Program-made: the position numbers and the translations under genes
The notes under the pieces: generated by a model
Told to the model about the DNA's origin: nothing
The model's database searches: none
Seen by the model: only the letters and a program-made list of their open reading frames with translations
Source: Progne subis subis
Taxonomy: Eukaryota > Chordata > Aves > Passeriformes > Hirundinidae
DNA length: 64,000 nt
Reading direction: 5' to 3'
Assembly: GCA_022316685.1 (NCBI GenBank)
Contig: JAKJHU010000023.1
Coordinates: forward strand, 3,751,692 to 3,815,691
Shown here: positions 13,025-24,904 of the stretch, in pieces
Layout: every line of letters begins with the position of its first letter
How positions within the stretch are numbered: the stretch's first letter is position 1

Positions 13025-14210
13025 CCATCCATAATATGAAATAATGCCAAAACAAAATTCAGTTACTGCTGTACTGAATGTAGGTTACATTTTCAATGTT
13101 CCTGTATTTCTTCCATATCAGAACGAAATGGCATTTACCTAAGAACCTCCCTTGATCCAGAAATCACAGCCTGATAAATATTGCTGTACACAGTGTCATG
13201 GAAGTAGCTCATTATTTTTTCCTATATGAAGCCAGTACACTGCACTATTTATGTACATCCTTTATAACTGTAACACATCTTTCAGCTGACATTGCTAAAT
13301 GGTATTTATGAGGTTTCACCCAAAAATAATCCTATCAAACTACTTGGAAACACTATTATTATGCAGGCTCCACAGGCTTTTTTCTTTGCACAGACTATGA
13401 CAAAGACCAATTTTTAGGCAGAAGGGAGGGGGAAAAGAACTGAACTAGAGATTAGAGAAAAAAGTAGAATTTTGAATATTTTGTCTTTTGAAAATTTCTT
13501 TCCAACTTTGCAGTAAAAATGTTGAGTGACTGGCACTTAATTTACAGGAAAAAACAAGACAAGTAGGTATAATGTCCATTGAAAATAGAGCTACATTGCT
13601 ACAGCAGCCTGTGCTGGTTTTAACTGGAACTTAATTTAATTACAAATTTTTAAAACCAGCAGCTACGCTGAGTAAAGATAGTTATGAAATTTACAAGCTT
13701 GAGCCTTTTCCTCTCTCCTCTTTTCCTGTGTTTATTTTCTTCTTAGATCAGGAAGATAACAGCCTTCTAGTATCTTTAAGAACTTAAACAAAAATTGATA
13801 ATAACAATGATACTACAGTGTCTGAACCCCTCGATCTGCACATTTCCTATGTGCAGAGCCACTGGAGCACTCCAGGGGAGGACTTGTAGATAGATTAATG
13901 AAACAGAAACAGTTATCAAATGGAAGAAGGATAATACTATGTAGCCTTGATAAGGCTACAAAACCAATGAGGAAAGATGGCTCGTGATATTTCCCTCTGT
14001 CAGGGAGTGGGAAGGAGAGAGGTTCAGAGAAAGGGAAGAAGAACGGGAAGTGAAAACTCCTCTTTAAACTAAAGGGCCAGAGTGACACAAAAATAAAGGG
14101 ATGCCAGTAGCCAGGAGGACAGATGTATGATTTTATAGGGCACGGTGGACAAAACTAAGGTGGACTTTTGCCAATTGCTGAAGGTGTGATATCCCAAAGA
14201 TCAAAAGAAT
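13022..14210. other. Unique DNA, no gene recognised
   Basis: No gene or repeat is identified. A minus frame at 13813-14088 (91 codons) has no recognisable content. Confidence 0.45.
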
Positions 14211-14262
14211 TAGACTCGATTACCCTGAATGTCCTCTTGTTCTGAAGAAGCATGATTATCAG
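14211..14262 (+). mobile_element. Possible decayed CR1 3' end
   Basis: TTAGACTCGATTACCCTGAA followed by GTCCTCTTGTTC and a terminal GCATGATT parallels the typical CR1 tail (TTGGACTCGATGATC, then GTCCCTTCCAAC, then TCTATGATT). The match is short and imperfect, and the segment lies about 45 bp before a clearer CR1 end. Confidence 0.35.
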
Positions 14263-14304
14263 TGTCTCTTCTTTAAGATGCCAACAGAAACATAAATATT
14301 ATCT

Positions 14305-14366
14305 GGTTAATGGTTGAACTCGATGACCTTTGATATCTTTTCCAACCTTAATAATTCTGATTTTAT
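14305..14366 (+). mobile_element. CR1 LINE 3' end (5'-truncated remnant)
   Basis: The words GTTGAACTCGATGACC, CTTTTCCAACCTTAAT and AATTCTGA match the terminal part of avian CR1 non-LTR retrotransposons, which end in short direct repeats and not in a poly-A tail. Only about 60 bp is recognisable, which fits severe 5' truncation, the usual state of CR1 copies. Confidence 0.75.
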
Positions 14367-14575
14367 CATTTTTTGATCTATATGCTGGTTCTAGTATGTT
14401 TGCAGATCTGTTCTTACCAAGCATTTTGTGAGGCATTACAGTGGCAATTTCCTAATGTGTTTTTGCTACCTTTAGTGGTTGGATCCTATCTGAGCATAAG
14501 TCATGAATGCAAGAAAACAGCAATACATTGTGCACTTGGATAATAGATGTCTGTGAAATAACAGTTTCTGTGAGG

Positions 14576-14595
14576 AAAAAAAAAAAAAAAAAAAA
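14576..14595 (+). repeat. A20 homopolymer
   Basis: Twenty adenines followed by GGGTTC. No adjacent retroposon body was recognised. Confidence 0.95.
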
Positions 14596-15374
14596 GGGTT
14601 CATGCGGACATCAAAGGAGCAGGGCTTACTTGAAGCTTGGTGCTAAAATATTTTCTGATGTAGTATTAGCAGTATTTACAGATGTACAAACACTTCCTTT
14701 TATGTCTGCCATCCCTTTCCTTTTTATCACCTTATGTTCTAACACACTGTCACCCTGATGGAGAAATCTTTACTAATGTTTGATTTCCAAGGGCACAACA
14801 TGAACAAGAGTAACAAAAGTCATTCAAGAAGACAGCAGCTGAATTTTAGTCTAGTGCAAGAGCTCTAGCGGGTAGCATAATGAAGTTTAATTACTGAAAC
14901 CTCATTGAATTTCTTGAAGAACTGAGCAAAGTAAATACGAAAGCCTTCTGAACTAAAAAAATAGAGTGACTGCTGAGGTCTGAAAAGAAGTCTAGCATAA
15001 ACTATAATAACTTATCTCTTTATCGTTTGACAATGATGTGCCTTTTATATGACCATCTACTGAAAACTTCAGTACTGAAAACTGAAGTTAGGTTTATCAA
15101 AACAGAGTCCAACACAAAGAGCATGAACAATATTATTCAATATTTTCATAGTTTAAGATCAATGTCATGACAGTTTAAAAACTTGGTAGGCTTTGGTTTT
15201 TAAACAGAATTTTTTTCATCAATTAAAAAGAACAGTTTTCTCAAAAATAAGTGAAATTACAGAGACAACTCCAAAAACTAATGGAAAAATTTTGATCTAA
15301 TAGTCAAGATGGCAGGAGGGCTGTTTCTAATATAATGACTGAAAATAAATTTTTTCATAAGCAATGAATGTCAG
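14596..15374. other. Unique DNA, no gene seen
   Basis: Ordinary AT-rich sequence with no recognised gene. An extension of the downstream CR1 element into its last 50 bp cannot be excluded. Confidence 0.45.
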
Positions 15375-16260
15375 CTCTATGGCATCCCACAGGTTCTCCC
15401 TCGGGTAATTGTACTAGCGTCAATACTGTTCAGCATTATAATTAATGATCCAGATGATGGGATACAGCACACCCTCAGTGATTTTATAGATGATGCAAAA
15501 CTTGAAAGGGTGGCTGATGCAGTAGATTCATGTCTTATTATTCAGGAAGACCTCAACATGCTGGAGAAATGGGCCAAAGGTTCTGGTGACCAGCAATGGT
15601 AAAGGCCACATCCTGACCATGGGGAGGAAGAACCAAGCACCAGTGGAAGCCCCCTCTGGAAAGCAGTTTGGCAGGGAACGTCCTGGGTGTCCTGTTGGAC
15701 ATGAGTCTGCAGTTTGCCTTTGCAGCCAAGAAGGCTAAAGGTAACCTGGGCTGCATTAGGCAAAAAGCCGTGATAGCAGGTCAAGGGAAGTGATTCTTGT
15801 TCTCTACTCTGGCAGGACAAATCTGAAATGCTGGGTCCAGTACTGGGCTCCTCAGTATGAGAAAGACGTGAACATACTGGAGTGAGTCCAAGGAAAGGGC
15901 TCAAGGACTGGAGCATCTGGCATAAAAGAAGAGGGTGAGAGAACTGTGACTTGTCAATCTGGAAAAAAGAATGCTCAGAGGGATCATACTCCCTCATGGG
16001 GGAGTAAAGAAGACAAACTTTTCTCAGGCAGAAGCCATGAAATGAGACTTAATGTAAGTAAAATCTTCTTTGAGAGGAGGAAGGTCACACCCAGAAAGGT
16101 TGTCTAGAGAAGCTGTGGAGTCTCTGTACTTAGTGATATTAAAAACCCAGTTGGACAAACTCCTGGCTACTCTGCTCTTGCTGACCAAGTAGAGGCTTGG
16201 ACCAGGTGATCTCCAGAGTTGCCTCCTGCCCCAGACACTGTGTGAGTTGGTCATGCTGTG
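15375..16260 (+). mobile_element. CR1 LINE remnant: 3' part of ORF2 (reverse transcriptase) and 3' end
   Basis: In the sense frame, 15420-15530 encodes a decayed RT palm region (LFSIIINDPDDG, then FIDDAKL). The FIDD codons at 15483-15494 occupy the place of the catalytic F-x-D-D motif. Further pieces follow in shifted frames: EDLNMLEKWAKG near 15546, and VLLDMSLQ with AAKKAKGNLGCIR near 15680-15760. CR1-like text continues (ACTGGGCTCCTCAGTATGAG near 15843, GAGAAGCTGTGGAGTC near 16107) to a tail GGACCAGGTGATCTCCAGAG near 16199. Internal deletions and frame breaks make it inactive. A minus-strand frame of 151 codons at 15542-15997 is an antisense shadow. It is 5'-truncated with a preserved 3' end, as is usual for CR1. 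Confidence 0.85.
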
Positions 16261-16824
16261 CTTTAACGAACAAGTTATATAACTCAAACTTCTTTCCCAG
16301 GGAGCTAATTGTATTTCTAGATTGCAATCTTTTCTTCCATGCTTCCCTCTCATTAAACTTGACAGCATGACAGATGTTTTCATACCGCTGATAACAATTT
16401 TTTACCTACTTAATGCACACTGCATCGTGCAAGTCCAGATAACAAACTCCAGTAAACAGTGGCAGCTCCACAACCACTAAACTCTTTATGTCTTCAGTCA
16501 TAAAAATGAATTCTGATGACTTATTGTCTAGAGGGACACAAAGTAGAACTTTTCAAACATCTTTTCTTTATGCCTGGCAGTTTGTGTGCACATAGTAGAG
16601 GGAGTGCTCCAGTTGGCTGTTAGGGAGATTTATATGAGCTATGACTTGGACGTTTCTCAACAGATTTAGTAGCCAGTGCAATGAGTGACCAATGAGTTAC
16701 TGTCCCTCTAATAAGTCATTAAGACAAACAAAGGCTTTGAAAGACGATCCAGTGTTTTAGAATTTTTTTTTTAATAACTAGAAAATCTAAACAAAAAAAT
16801 TCCCATAGATTCAGAGTTAGGGAT
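16261..16824. other. Unique DNA, no gene seen
   Basis: No gene or repeat was recognised between the CR1 remnant and the TG/TA microsatellite. Confidence 0.45.
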
Positions 16825-16834
16825 TGTGTGTGTG

Positions 16835-16886
<52 letters not shown>

Positions 16887-16897
16887 GTGTGTTGTGA
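16825..16897 (+). repeat. (TG)n-(TA)n-(TG)n compound microsatellite
   Basis: (TG)5 is followed by a TATATATATATA core and about twenty TG units, decaying into TTGTGTGTTGTG. The Cys/Val- and Thr/His-rich frames across it are artefacts. Confidence 0.97.
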
Positions 16898-17007
16898 GTG
16901 TAAAATGTATCAAATTTATGGCAAAATCCTGGAAGTGAAACTGGGAATTTGTGTACCACAGCAGGTTGAAGACTCAGGAGAGGTTTCTAATGTAACACCA
17001 TATTCTG

Positions 17008-17126
17008 GGTTGTTTGTTTGTTTGTGGGGTTTGGTTTGGGTTTTTTTTGGGTTTTGTTTGTTTGTTTGTGGTTTGTTTGTTTGTTTGTTTGGGCTTGTTT
17101 GGTTTTTGTTTGTTTGTTTGTTTTTT
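17008..17126 (+). repeat. (GTTT)n / G-T-rich array
   Basis: About 120 bp of GTTT units with GGGGTTTGG and TTTTTTGGG interruptions. This is the same class of repeat as those at 4717, 52312 and (complement) 8310. Confidence 0.95.
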
Positions 17127-17154
17127 AAATCTGAATAGTGTATAGTTAAGAAAC

Positions 17155-17178
17155 ACTTTATTCAGGACTTTATTCAGG
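17155..17178 (+). repeat. 12-bp direct tandem duplication
   Basis: ACTTTATTCAGG occurs twice back to back (17155-17166 and 17167-17178) without mismatch, consistent with replication slippage. Confidence 0.9.
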
Positions 17179-17940
17179 ATTCAAGACTAGGTTGTTTTGT
17201 GTCCATGTGACTGATACTGGCACATAGTCAAGAGAAGGGCTTTTATTTCCAGAGGAACATAACTCAGCTTGATCTGACTAGAAACTTTTTGCTGGCTTGG
17301 ACAAGGGCAAGGTAAGTTTCTCATGTGGACATAGTCCAAGTCTCAGATCAATGTAAATTATCTTGTGCATGCACCTGCTAAAATAAAATCACCTTGTCCA
17401 ACATTTAGAAACAGCTGTTGCAAGTGAGCAAGTGAGGTTTGGATGCCTGTCTTCTGCAACAAGCTCTAAAAATTGAGAAAGGAAAAGGACAACCTCAACT
17501 GTATATGAGGCAAACATAGAGACAAGTTGTGAGAAATCCAGGTTAGTCAGGACAAGATGATTCCAACTAGTAGGAAGCTGTTCATAAGTTTACCTGATTG
17601 AAGAACTGCTCACAGCTTGTCAGAACTTCAGAGCTCTGTAACAGAATTGAAATGAATATGTAGCAGCTTTCATTACACAGAAGCAAAAAATAATTGACAA
17701 TGACCACCTGCTGAGAGAACATCAGCACTAATGTAATGAACTTCAATTTGCAGAAGACAATAAAGTGCTCTATCACAGTGATGCACAGATACTACTGTAC
17801 ACGAGATTTCTGAAAGTGTCATGAGGAGCTGGAGTCCTTGGAAAGAGCACCAAAGGAAAATAATGTTTTGTGATAGTTTTATAGAGCTATCCACTCTGGC
17901 AGCTAGGGACTATGTGTCTCCTTATATGCCTAAACATGCC
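17179..17940. other. Unique DNA, no gene seen
   Basis: No recognised gene or repeat. Several 60- to 73-codon frames on both strands carry no identifiable content. Confidence 0.45.
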
Positions 17941-18090
17941 ATTATGAATATCCATATATGCATATTCTATATATGTTATGCATACACATATGATTGTGCA
18001 TACATATTTGTTCATATGCATATACCTATACATATGTGCATATACAAACACGTATTTGTATATCCACATACAAACTTATGTAATTGCAGT
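17941..18090. repeat. Degenerate ATATGC/CATATA-rich tract
   Basis: Dense alternation of CATATATGCAT, ATACATATG and TATGCATACAC words over about 150 bp looks like an old decayed (TA/CA/TG)n simple repeat. Frames overlapping it (17821-18129 plus, 17887-18069 minus) encode Ile/Tyr/His/Met-rich artefacts. Confidence 0.7.
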
Positions 18091-21000
18091 ATATTTTCAT
18101 CCAAGATGGCAAACTGGAAAGCACAATGACTGATCTTGAAGAATCATAAGAGTAGAGCTCATAGTTCCTAGAAAATCCTTGAAAAAGAACTAAAATATGT
18201 ACAAAAACATAAGAAGCCTCAAACCAGATGAGTACAATAATTGAAGATTTTCAAAGTCTGCGAGCACATTAAGAGTTTGATTAACAAATATTAAAAGAGA
18301 AAAATAGCATCAATGTTTGAAAATTTGGTATGCTCTGATAAAAGAAGGAAGAATCAGGAGGAGGAGTGCATTCTGCATAGCTTCCCAGAACTATCATGCA
18401 AATGCAAAATTAATGAGTCTACAAATCAGTCTGTTAAATATATTGAGAGAAATTAACCCAGGGCATAAAAGGTCAATAAAGCTGTTTAAAAGTCAGTAAT
18501 TTCTTACACTAATTACAATCAAAGAGAGAAAGTATTTCAATATTTACCTACACAGGCCTATGAGCTGATTTTTTTTAGAAATTTAGATGATGCTGAGAAT
18601 TAAATGTATGTCACAGGAGCACTGAATTCAAAGCAAACAAGGATTTGCCCTGCTAATGCTGAAAATGTCACACTGGGGATGAAACTGAAGAATTATATTT
18701 GCTAGAAGGTCAGAATTTTAGAAAATAATGAATTTGTGTCTTTAACAGTACACTGTCATGAAAAACATTCCTGCACTTCTGACTGTAGACTCTGATGATA
18801 CGGTTGCTAAGAGCCACCACCACTCTGGTGAGCACTTCTGAAAAAGATTAAGATTGAAGAAGCATGGCAAAACTTAATTTTTATTTCCTTATCCACCAGT
18901 GTTTTTCTTCTTTAATGGATGTGTGTTTCTTACTCAAGCTGTGTTGCTTATGCTGCTTTATGCAATGAAAAACATCACATTAGGGACTCCTTTTTTTACA
19001 GAAATATCATATACCCACACATGTTCTGTCCTTAAACACATGCAGGTGAAAGAAAAATTTGCTTGTATGTCTTCACCTGCCAAGAAGTTTATATAGTGCT
19101 TTATATTCTGTGCACACTGCTGGTTAAAAAGACTTGAGGAAATCTGATGGGATACCTTTTGGTGCAAGACAGGGAGCACTTATTCGAGTTGAATATGTTT
19201 TTTGCTGTGTGCTCAGTAAAAGATAACAAATTCCTGTGATTTATATCTTCAAGGGAACCACAGAAAAGTGAAAAGTAGCAAACAGAAATAAAGCTAGGAT
19301 GTTATATAAGAATGCACAATTAACATAAGAATTAACATAGTGTACAGGGGTTTATAACAGAAAAAAAAATCACAGAATTATATGAGCACTGATTTTAAGA
19401 GCCAGCATGATCAAGAAAGACACACCTTATTTGCTGGAGACTAGTGCTGCCCTTCACAGGGATACCTAAATCATATGGCAATGATACCTGGAAATGGTAT
19501 ATTGATTCAGATTGCGTTATTATCTAATATTTTAGATGAATTTCAAAATTTCGCATCAGTCATGTGGCAATTAGAGGAAAATCTACATAGAAATAAATTG
19601 GTTATTTCTGTGAATCCACATTGCATTAAAAGAGGGGTAGTCTCAGAGGTTCAGTGCAGAACTGGCCTGCTCCAACTTTCCTCATAAGACTTTTAAATTA
19701 TTTTCAACTTTCATAATTATTAAAAAAACCCTTCAAATTTAATCTACAAGAGACATGAAGATACTTTTTGGAGTTAAAGAATAATACATTTTGAAATACA
19801 TATAAGGAGCAATAAACATCTGAATAATTGAATGAAATAAGAACAAAATAACTTTTTCAGGTTACATATTATCTGAATTTTTTTTTTCAATTCAAATGGA
19901 AGGTAGTCAGGTTTGGAAGTTATATTTATTTATAGAGTAAAGAGAAACTGAATTGATAGACTGAATCCCTTTAGAAAATAATAAAAAGAAATAATCCCTA
20001 AAAATATAACCCTAAGTTTTCATGCTGTTTTGAATATAGACATGTTGTCATTTAAGGTTGAGACTGCATGATATTCCCTTATTCATTGGTCATACTGGAA
20101 ATTTTATTAACTTCTATGGTATCCATATGAGCCACCTTTTCCTCCTGCAAAATTTTCAGTTTGTCTGTTTGAAGTGGTTTTTTACATTGCACAGGGGGGA
20201 AAAAAAAAAAAAAATCTTTCCTCAACTCCTGTAATTGACACACATTCCATGGAAAATAGCATATTCTCTTCATATAGCCAAAATTCCAAACTAGAGACTT
20301 TTTGAAAATTGTATGCTAGCCAATCTACAAGTCATCTTCTAGTCAGACAAAATGTGAAGTATTTCCTGGAGGAGTATACTGATATATGGCCTCTAGACAG
20401 TTACATGAAACAACCTAATGACTTAAACTCTGTAAGAGAATAAAAACTATAAAACAATTTTAAAAGTCAACAGATGACTCAAGAACACTTCAAACAGTCT
20501 GCATCTTATTCAAAATACAGCCCCTAAAAAATGTAAGCTGTCAATACATATTTGATTTTTCTGGTGAATCAATGTCTCTTTTCACGAAGCAGCTTAACTA
20601 AGGGACAGTTGAGGATCTTAACAGAGAAGACTGCTGGATTAGGAGGTCTCAGATCTTTAATCAGATGATCACTTAGTGTGATTAATAGTTTTAGTCTATC
20701 ACACTACCTCTGTGAGTTAGAAAGAGATCATTGTTCCCATTTTCAGTTGTCAAGAAGGTGCCAAATGATTTACTGAACACAGAACAGAGATTTACTCATC
20801 TATGAAGCAGGAAATCAAGCTGTCCCAATTTTTTTTTGGTTAAAAGTATTTTGTAGACAAACAGTTACTGATTTTCACTTAACAGGACAGCACTTTTAAA
20901 TTAAAGAAATGGTAACAGCAGCAATCTGCAATTCCAATCTGCAGTTGTCTTCTCCATTCCACAGAGATAAGCAAAATATTTATACAAATAATTAAAATTT

Positions 21001-21224
21001 TTATCTCATTAAAAAAAAGCTTATTGTAAAATTAAAAAAATGAATACTTGCACAATTTGAATCAAGGTTATAAAATCCAGTATTGTATATACTGAATATC
21101 ATACCAGCGCATGTATTTACAGAGGGATGAGGTAGAAAATGTAGAGCAAATTGGCTTTTTTGACTTGCATTACGATGTGATTTCAGATGAAATTATGTTC
21201 TCTTGATAGGAAATTCTGTACTTG
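18091..21224. other. Unique AT-rich DNA, no gene recognised
   Basis: No gene is recognised. A G6A14 run lies at about 20195-20214. A few frames of 60 to 73 codons have no recognisable product. Confidence 0.45.
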
Positions 21225-21425
21225 TTGTGGATCATCTGTTATCTTACAGGATCTGCTGTGCTGGAGCAGACCTGTGATTATCTCAGCATTCTGTCTCTAG
21301 CATGGGCCAGGGCCACATACATCAGAGCAAGATGCAATGTACTCCTGTGGAAAATGATGGAGGAACCTGCCTCCTTAAAATGTAGATTTGTGCCCTTGCC
21401 AGCTAAAGATTACCTTGTGCCCTGA
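21225..21425 (-). mobile_element. Possible ancient CR1-L3-like fragment
   Basis: From 21250 the text GTGCTGGAGCAGACCTG, CAGCATTCTGTCTCTAGCAT and GGGCCAGGGCCACATACATC parallels, in order and spacing, the antisense 3'-region wording of old amniote CR1 elements (CTGGGTCAGACC, CCAGTATCCTGTCT, CAGTGGCCAATG). Such elements are plentiful in turtles and crocodilians and survive in birds only as old fragments. Divergence is high and the match is from memory. The 67-codon plus frame across it is probably fortuitous. Confidence 0.4.
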
Positions 21426-21868
21426 AGAGAGATGGAAATTACCTTAAGGATGAAGGATTGAAGGTTCTTGTTTCAAGCTGTAAAGTCTGATAAATACAAA
21501 AAGAAATACACTCTCCAAATGGGTTGTTGCAAATATATCTGCTACAGAACTCTCCAAAACATACTGTCTTCAACAGCACCAGAAAGAAAATACTAGATCA
21601 GATGGACTGACAGATTGGTCATATCTGTATTCTATTTCCTCTACAATAAGGAGAATTTCTCACTATCCTTCAGCTATTTTACTACACGATTTTAATATAA
21701 TATTTTGTAGACAACTGTTTTCTAGGAAGGGATATAAGATATACCATGTTCTGTGGTAAAAATGAGTCAATGTCAGAGTTAAAACACTGAATATTTTTAC
21801 ATATCCCAACCTCAAATGAGCACTTTTTATTTTAAATGAGCAGAGTGTTGGGAAAAGTGTCAAAAGGT
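21426..21868. other. Unique DNA with a possible second CR1 tail
   Basis: ACTAGATCAGATGGACTGAC followed by TTGGTCATATCTGTATT (21593-21636) loosely resembles a sense-orientation CR1-L3 type 3' end (ACTAGATGGAC followed by TTGGTCTGA). It is too short to call separately. The rest has no gene. Confidence 0.25.
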
Positions 21869-21871
21869 GAA

Positions 21872-21906
<35 letters not shown>

Positions 21907-21912
21907 AGAAGA
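21869..21912 (+). repeat. (GAA)n microsatellite
   Basis: About 14 GAA triplets with one GAG interruption. Lysine-rich (plus) and leucine-rich (minus) frames overlap it as artefacts. Confidence 0.97.
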
Positions 21913-21986
21913 TAGTACTTGGTAGCACAATGGATAAACCAATACTGAACACATTGAAATTGTGCACATTCAAGAAAGCAATCATA

Positions 21987-22010
21987 TTTGTTTGTTTGTT
22001 TGGTTTTTTT
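21987..22010 (+). repeat. (TTTG)n short array
   Basis: Four TTTG units followed by GG and a T-run, another member of the recurrent GTTT/AAAC class in this window. Confidence 0.85.
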
Positions 22011-22929
22011 CATGGAAACAGTGAAAAGGAGTTACCACGGGTAGTCCATAAATACCAGTTGTTAACCTTACTACTTAGTCAAAGATTTGCAATTATAATG
22101 AAGGGTTCTATGAAAGTATTATCTAAAGGGGAAAGAGTAAAAAGGGTGAAGAGTGAAAAATAAAACGACAACATATAAAAATGATAAGGAAAGGAAGAGA
22201 GTATAAAATACTTATGGTCCTCAAATCCCAAAAGGATAAGATTTGAAAAGAAGCTAAGAAGGGCAGAAAGAATTCTCAAAGATATACAAACACTTCTGAA
22301 CAAGATCTGACCTTTAAACCTCAGGCATGCAACAGAAGTTTGTGAAATCATGGATGCCAAGAAGAAGGTGAATAAGGAATGACTGTTTAGTTATTGTCAT
22401 AAAACAAAAATGGAATCAAAGGACTGAAATCATCAGACTAGAATTTTAAAACAGGAAATATTCTATCACTTTGCTCATAGTTGTACTCTGTATGCAGGTA
22501 AATGACTACTTCAGCTTGCATAGACTCAAAACATTTCCCTTAATTTATGTGAGAAAAAACCTGTAAGGAATGAGTCAAGATGGTAATAGCTGACAAACGG
22601 AGCATATGAGTACACCTAGAAAATACAATAATATGGTTGCCCCTTGCTTCTTCTCTGTTTGCCAAAGACTGGGATCAAAACTGAGGTACTGAAATAGATG
22701 TAACTGTTTTCTGACTTGGTATTGCCAATTTCATAGAACCCAAGAGTAAATTTAAACTATTTCAATGGCTTCCCAATCTCTCCACAGTTATTTCCTATAT
22801 CTTGTCATCTATTATTATACCATCATCCTAGATTTTTTTGTTTCTTATGAAGGGACTGTATTTAATTCCATCTTTAAGGATGTCTCATTTTCAGATGTTC
22901 CTATACATTTAACAATACATATGTTGTGT
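22011..22929. other. Unique DNA, no gene seen
   Basis: A purine-rich stretch at about 22110-22300 (AAAGGGGAAAGAG, GGAAAGGAAGAG words) is not a regular repeat. No gene was recognised. Confidence 0.45.
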
Positions 22930-22999
22930 TTATGTATATATGTATATACATATGTACATATATATCACCTATTTATATTTATATGATATATACACACAT
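22930..22999. repeat. (TATG/TATA)n simple repeat
   Basis: Alternating TATATGTATATACATATG and TATATGATATATACACACA words, an imperfect TA/TG/CA simple repeat. Confidence 0.85.
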
Positions 23000-24419
23000 A
23001 ACTTTATGTACTCTACAGGGTGATACAACTTTAATACAGTTATTCTTAGTACTTTTCTGCTTGCCTCATGACACATTAGGAGCTACTAGGTAATTTCATG
23101 ATAGTGGGTGGTGTGGTTCTAGAATTAATTTCTGGAACTTCAATGAGGAATTTGTATCCTTATTATATTTTCTACTGAATTCCAAGTTTAGGAAACTAAC
23201 TGAGAAAAACAAAAACTGTAGTCATGGGAAAGTTTTGGATTCAGCTGCAAAATTTGACACTGATTTGAGGCAAAGCATTTTCCCTCCTGGCAAAATATTA
23301 CTGCTCCAAAATAACAACCATGAATGTCTTCCAGCTTCCTGCAACATGATTTTGTCCTAAATTCTGACAAGACAGGCAACAGCTGATTTATGACTTTCCT
23401 ATTTTATTATATTGTCATGTCTGTGATTGATATTCTAAGGCCAGTATTTTAAAATATACACTTTTTTTGTTGTTGTTTCTTAGTGTTTTAATATAATCAG
23501 GACATAGAATGAAAGGTAATATACTTATTCTGATGACTGGACTTCCAGATAAACAAAAAAGTTTATTGTGAACTTTCCGCTTTCATGTAGGAGGCCCCAG
23601 CCTTTTCAATTGTTCTTCTGGAATAAGAGCCCATTTTTTAAATAGAAAAGGTGCATAGCTATAATCAGGTTATGCAAATGTCTCATTTTCCTCGTTGTTT
23701 CTCTGGTTTATGTTTTTAAATGACTGTAGAACTTATAAAAGTTGTCAGACGCCTTCCTCTGGAGGTAGTGTTTGAAGGTACAACTTCAATGTGCTCTTAT
23801 CCTATTTATGGTATCCAAGACATACTGTTCCTTACTGTCTTAACACTTTGAAGAAGCAGCAATACCTATTTAAAAACCCATCAATGCAAACTTCATTATA
23901 GGAAGTGAAATTGTGATCTTTACAGAACTCCACATATGAAGGGTAGTGCTGCTTGTTTCATTTACATAAAAATAGAAATATATATGTCTTAGTCACTGTT
24001 AAATGATAATGATGCCTGGCAATCTGGATCCGCTTAAAGTTTTATGGAAGCAAACCACTTGGCATTCTCAAGACATCATTCTCAAACATACTGAAGCACA
24101 ACTTCAATTAGGTGAGCGAAACACACACTTATCCATAAGTGGCAAGTTATACATAAAAAGACATTTTCAACTAAGGCTTTAATTTTGATCCAAACACAAA
24201 TATGGAAAATTATGATTAAAAAATGAATAAAAGGTAAGACCATCACTTGAGTTCCATTTTGTTCATACTGGAATGTAACAAGACATAAGTAACATAACCA
24301 TGTTTTTTAAAATTTGTAGTTTAAACTTAATTGTAGAATTTCTACATTAAACTAAACAAAATTCCATTCCAGTAATTCAGTTATGTAAAATGTTTATTAT
24401 ATACATAGGCAAGTAGTCT
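23000..24419. other. Unique DNA, no gene recognised
   Basis: No gene recognised. A short segment near 23745-23780 (GCCTTCCTCTGGAGGTAGTG) faintly recalls a CR1 3' segment but cannot be extended in either direction. Confidence 0.4.
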
Positions 24420-24840
24420 GACCTCAGCTCTATCCCATCACCTCATCAGGAGCACTCAGCTCCAGGGTCCAACCCAGGTGGATCCTAAAAAACCCAGCCA
24501 AGAAGTCTACAATACAGTGTAAGAATTCCTCTTATTCTTCTCTTTCCATCTCTTCCACTTAAATCCTTGGAGTTATCCTTCCTCATCCTTAAAACCAATT
24601 AATTCCAATCAAAAGCCTGTTAAATTCTCATCCTTAATTCAGCAGCAGAGCAGGAGCAGACCAGTGGTGCCCATGTCCCTCCAGTCCCAGCCCAGCCCCA
24701 GAAAGACAGGCTGCATCCCCAGGCCACCTCTTTGTGGGTGAGCACACCCATAAGAAGGGCTTGTGTGACATTTCTCACACATTCTGCTTGCTACTCCTCA
24801 CCTTGATTTTGGCCTTGACTGTACTGCTTCCTTGCAACAG
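24420..24840. other. GC-richer block of unknown nature
   Basis: Against AT-rich flanks this block is rich in CCAGCCCAGCCCC, CTGCATCCCCAGGCCACCTC and similar words. It has no open frame of note, no clear splice pattern and no transposon wording that was recognised. It could be a decayed mobile element on the minus strand, an exon remnant or a conserved noncoding element. Confidence 0.3.
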
Positions 24841-24870
24841 TTTTCTGTTTTATGTGACACAGCAGAGATA

Positions 24871-24904
24871 TTTTTGTTTGGTTGGTTGTTTGGGGTTTTT
24901 TTTC
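24871..24904 (+). repeat. Short (GTTTG/GGTT)n array
   Basis: TTTTTGTTTGGTTGGTTGTT followed by GGGG and a T-run, a small member of the G/T-rich simple repeat class. Confidence 0.8.

Noticed and set aside
15542..15997. 151-codon minus frame
   Set aside because: It lies antisense to the CR1 reverse-transcriptase remnant, whose sense strand carries the recognisable motifs.
17941..18090. Possible regulatory AT-rich element or origin
   Set aside because: Best explained as a decayed TA/CA/TG simple repeat.
23740..23800. Faint CR1-like wording
   Set aside because: A match of about 20 bases could not be extended on either side.
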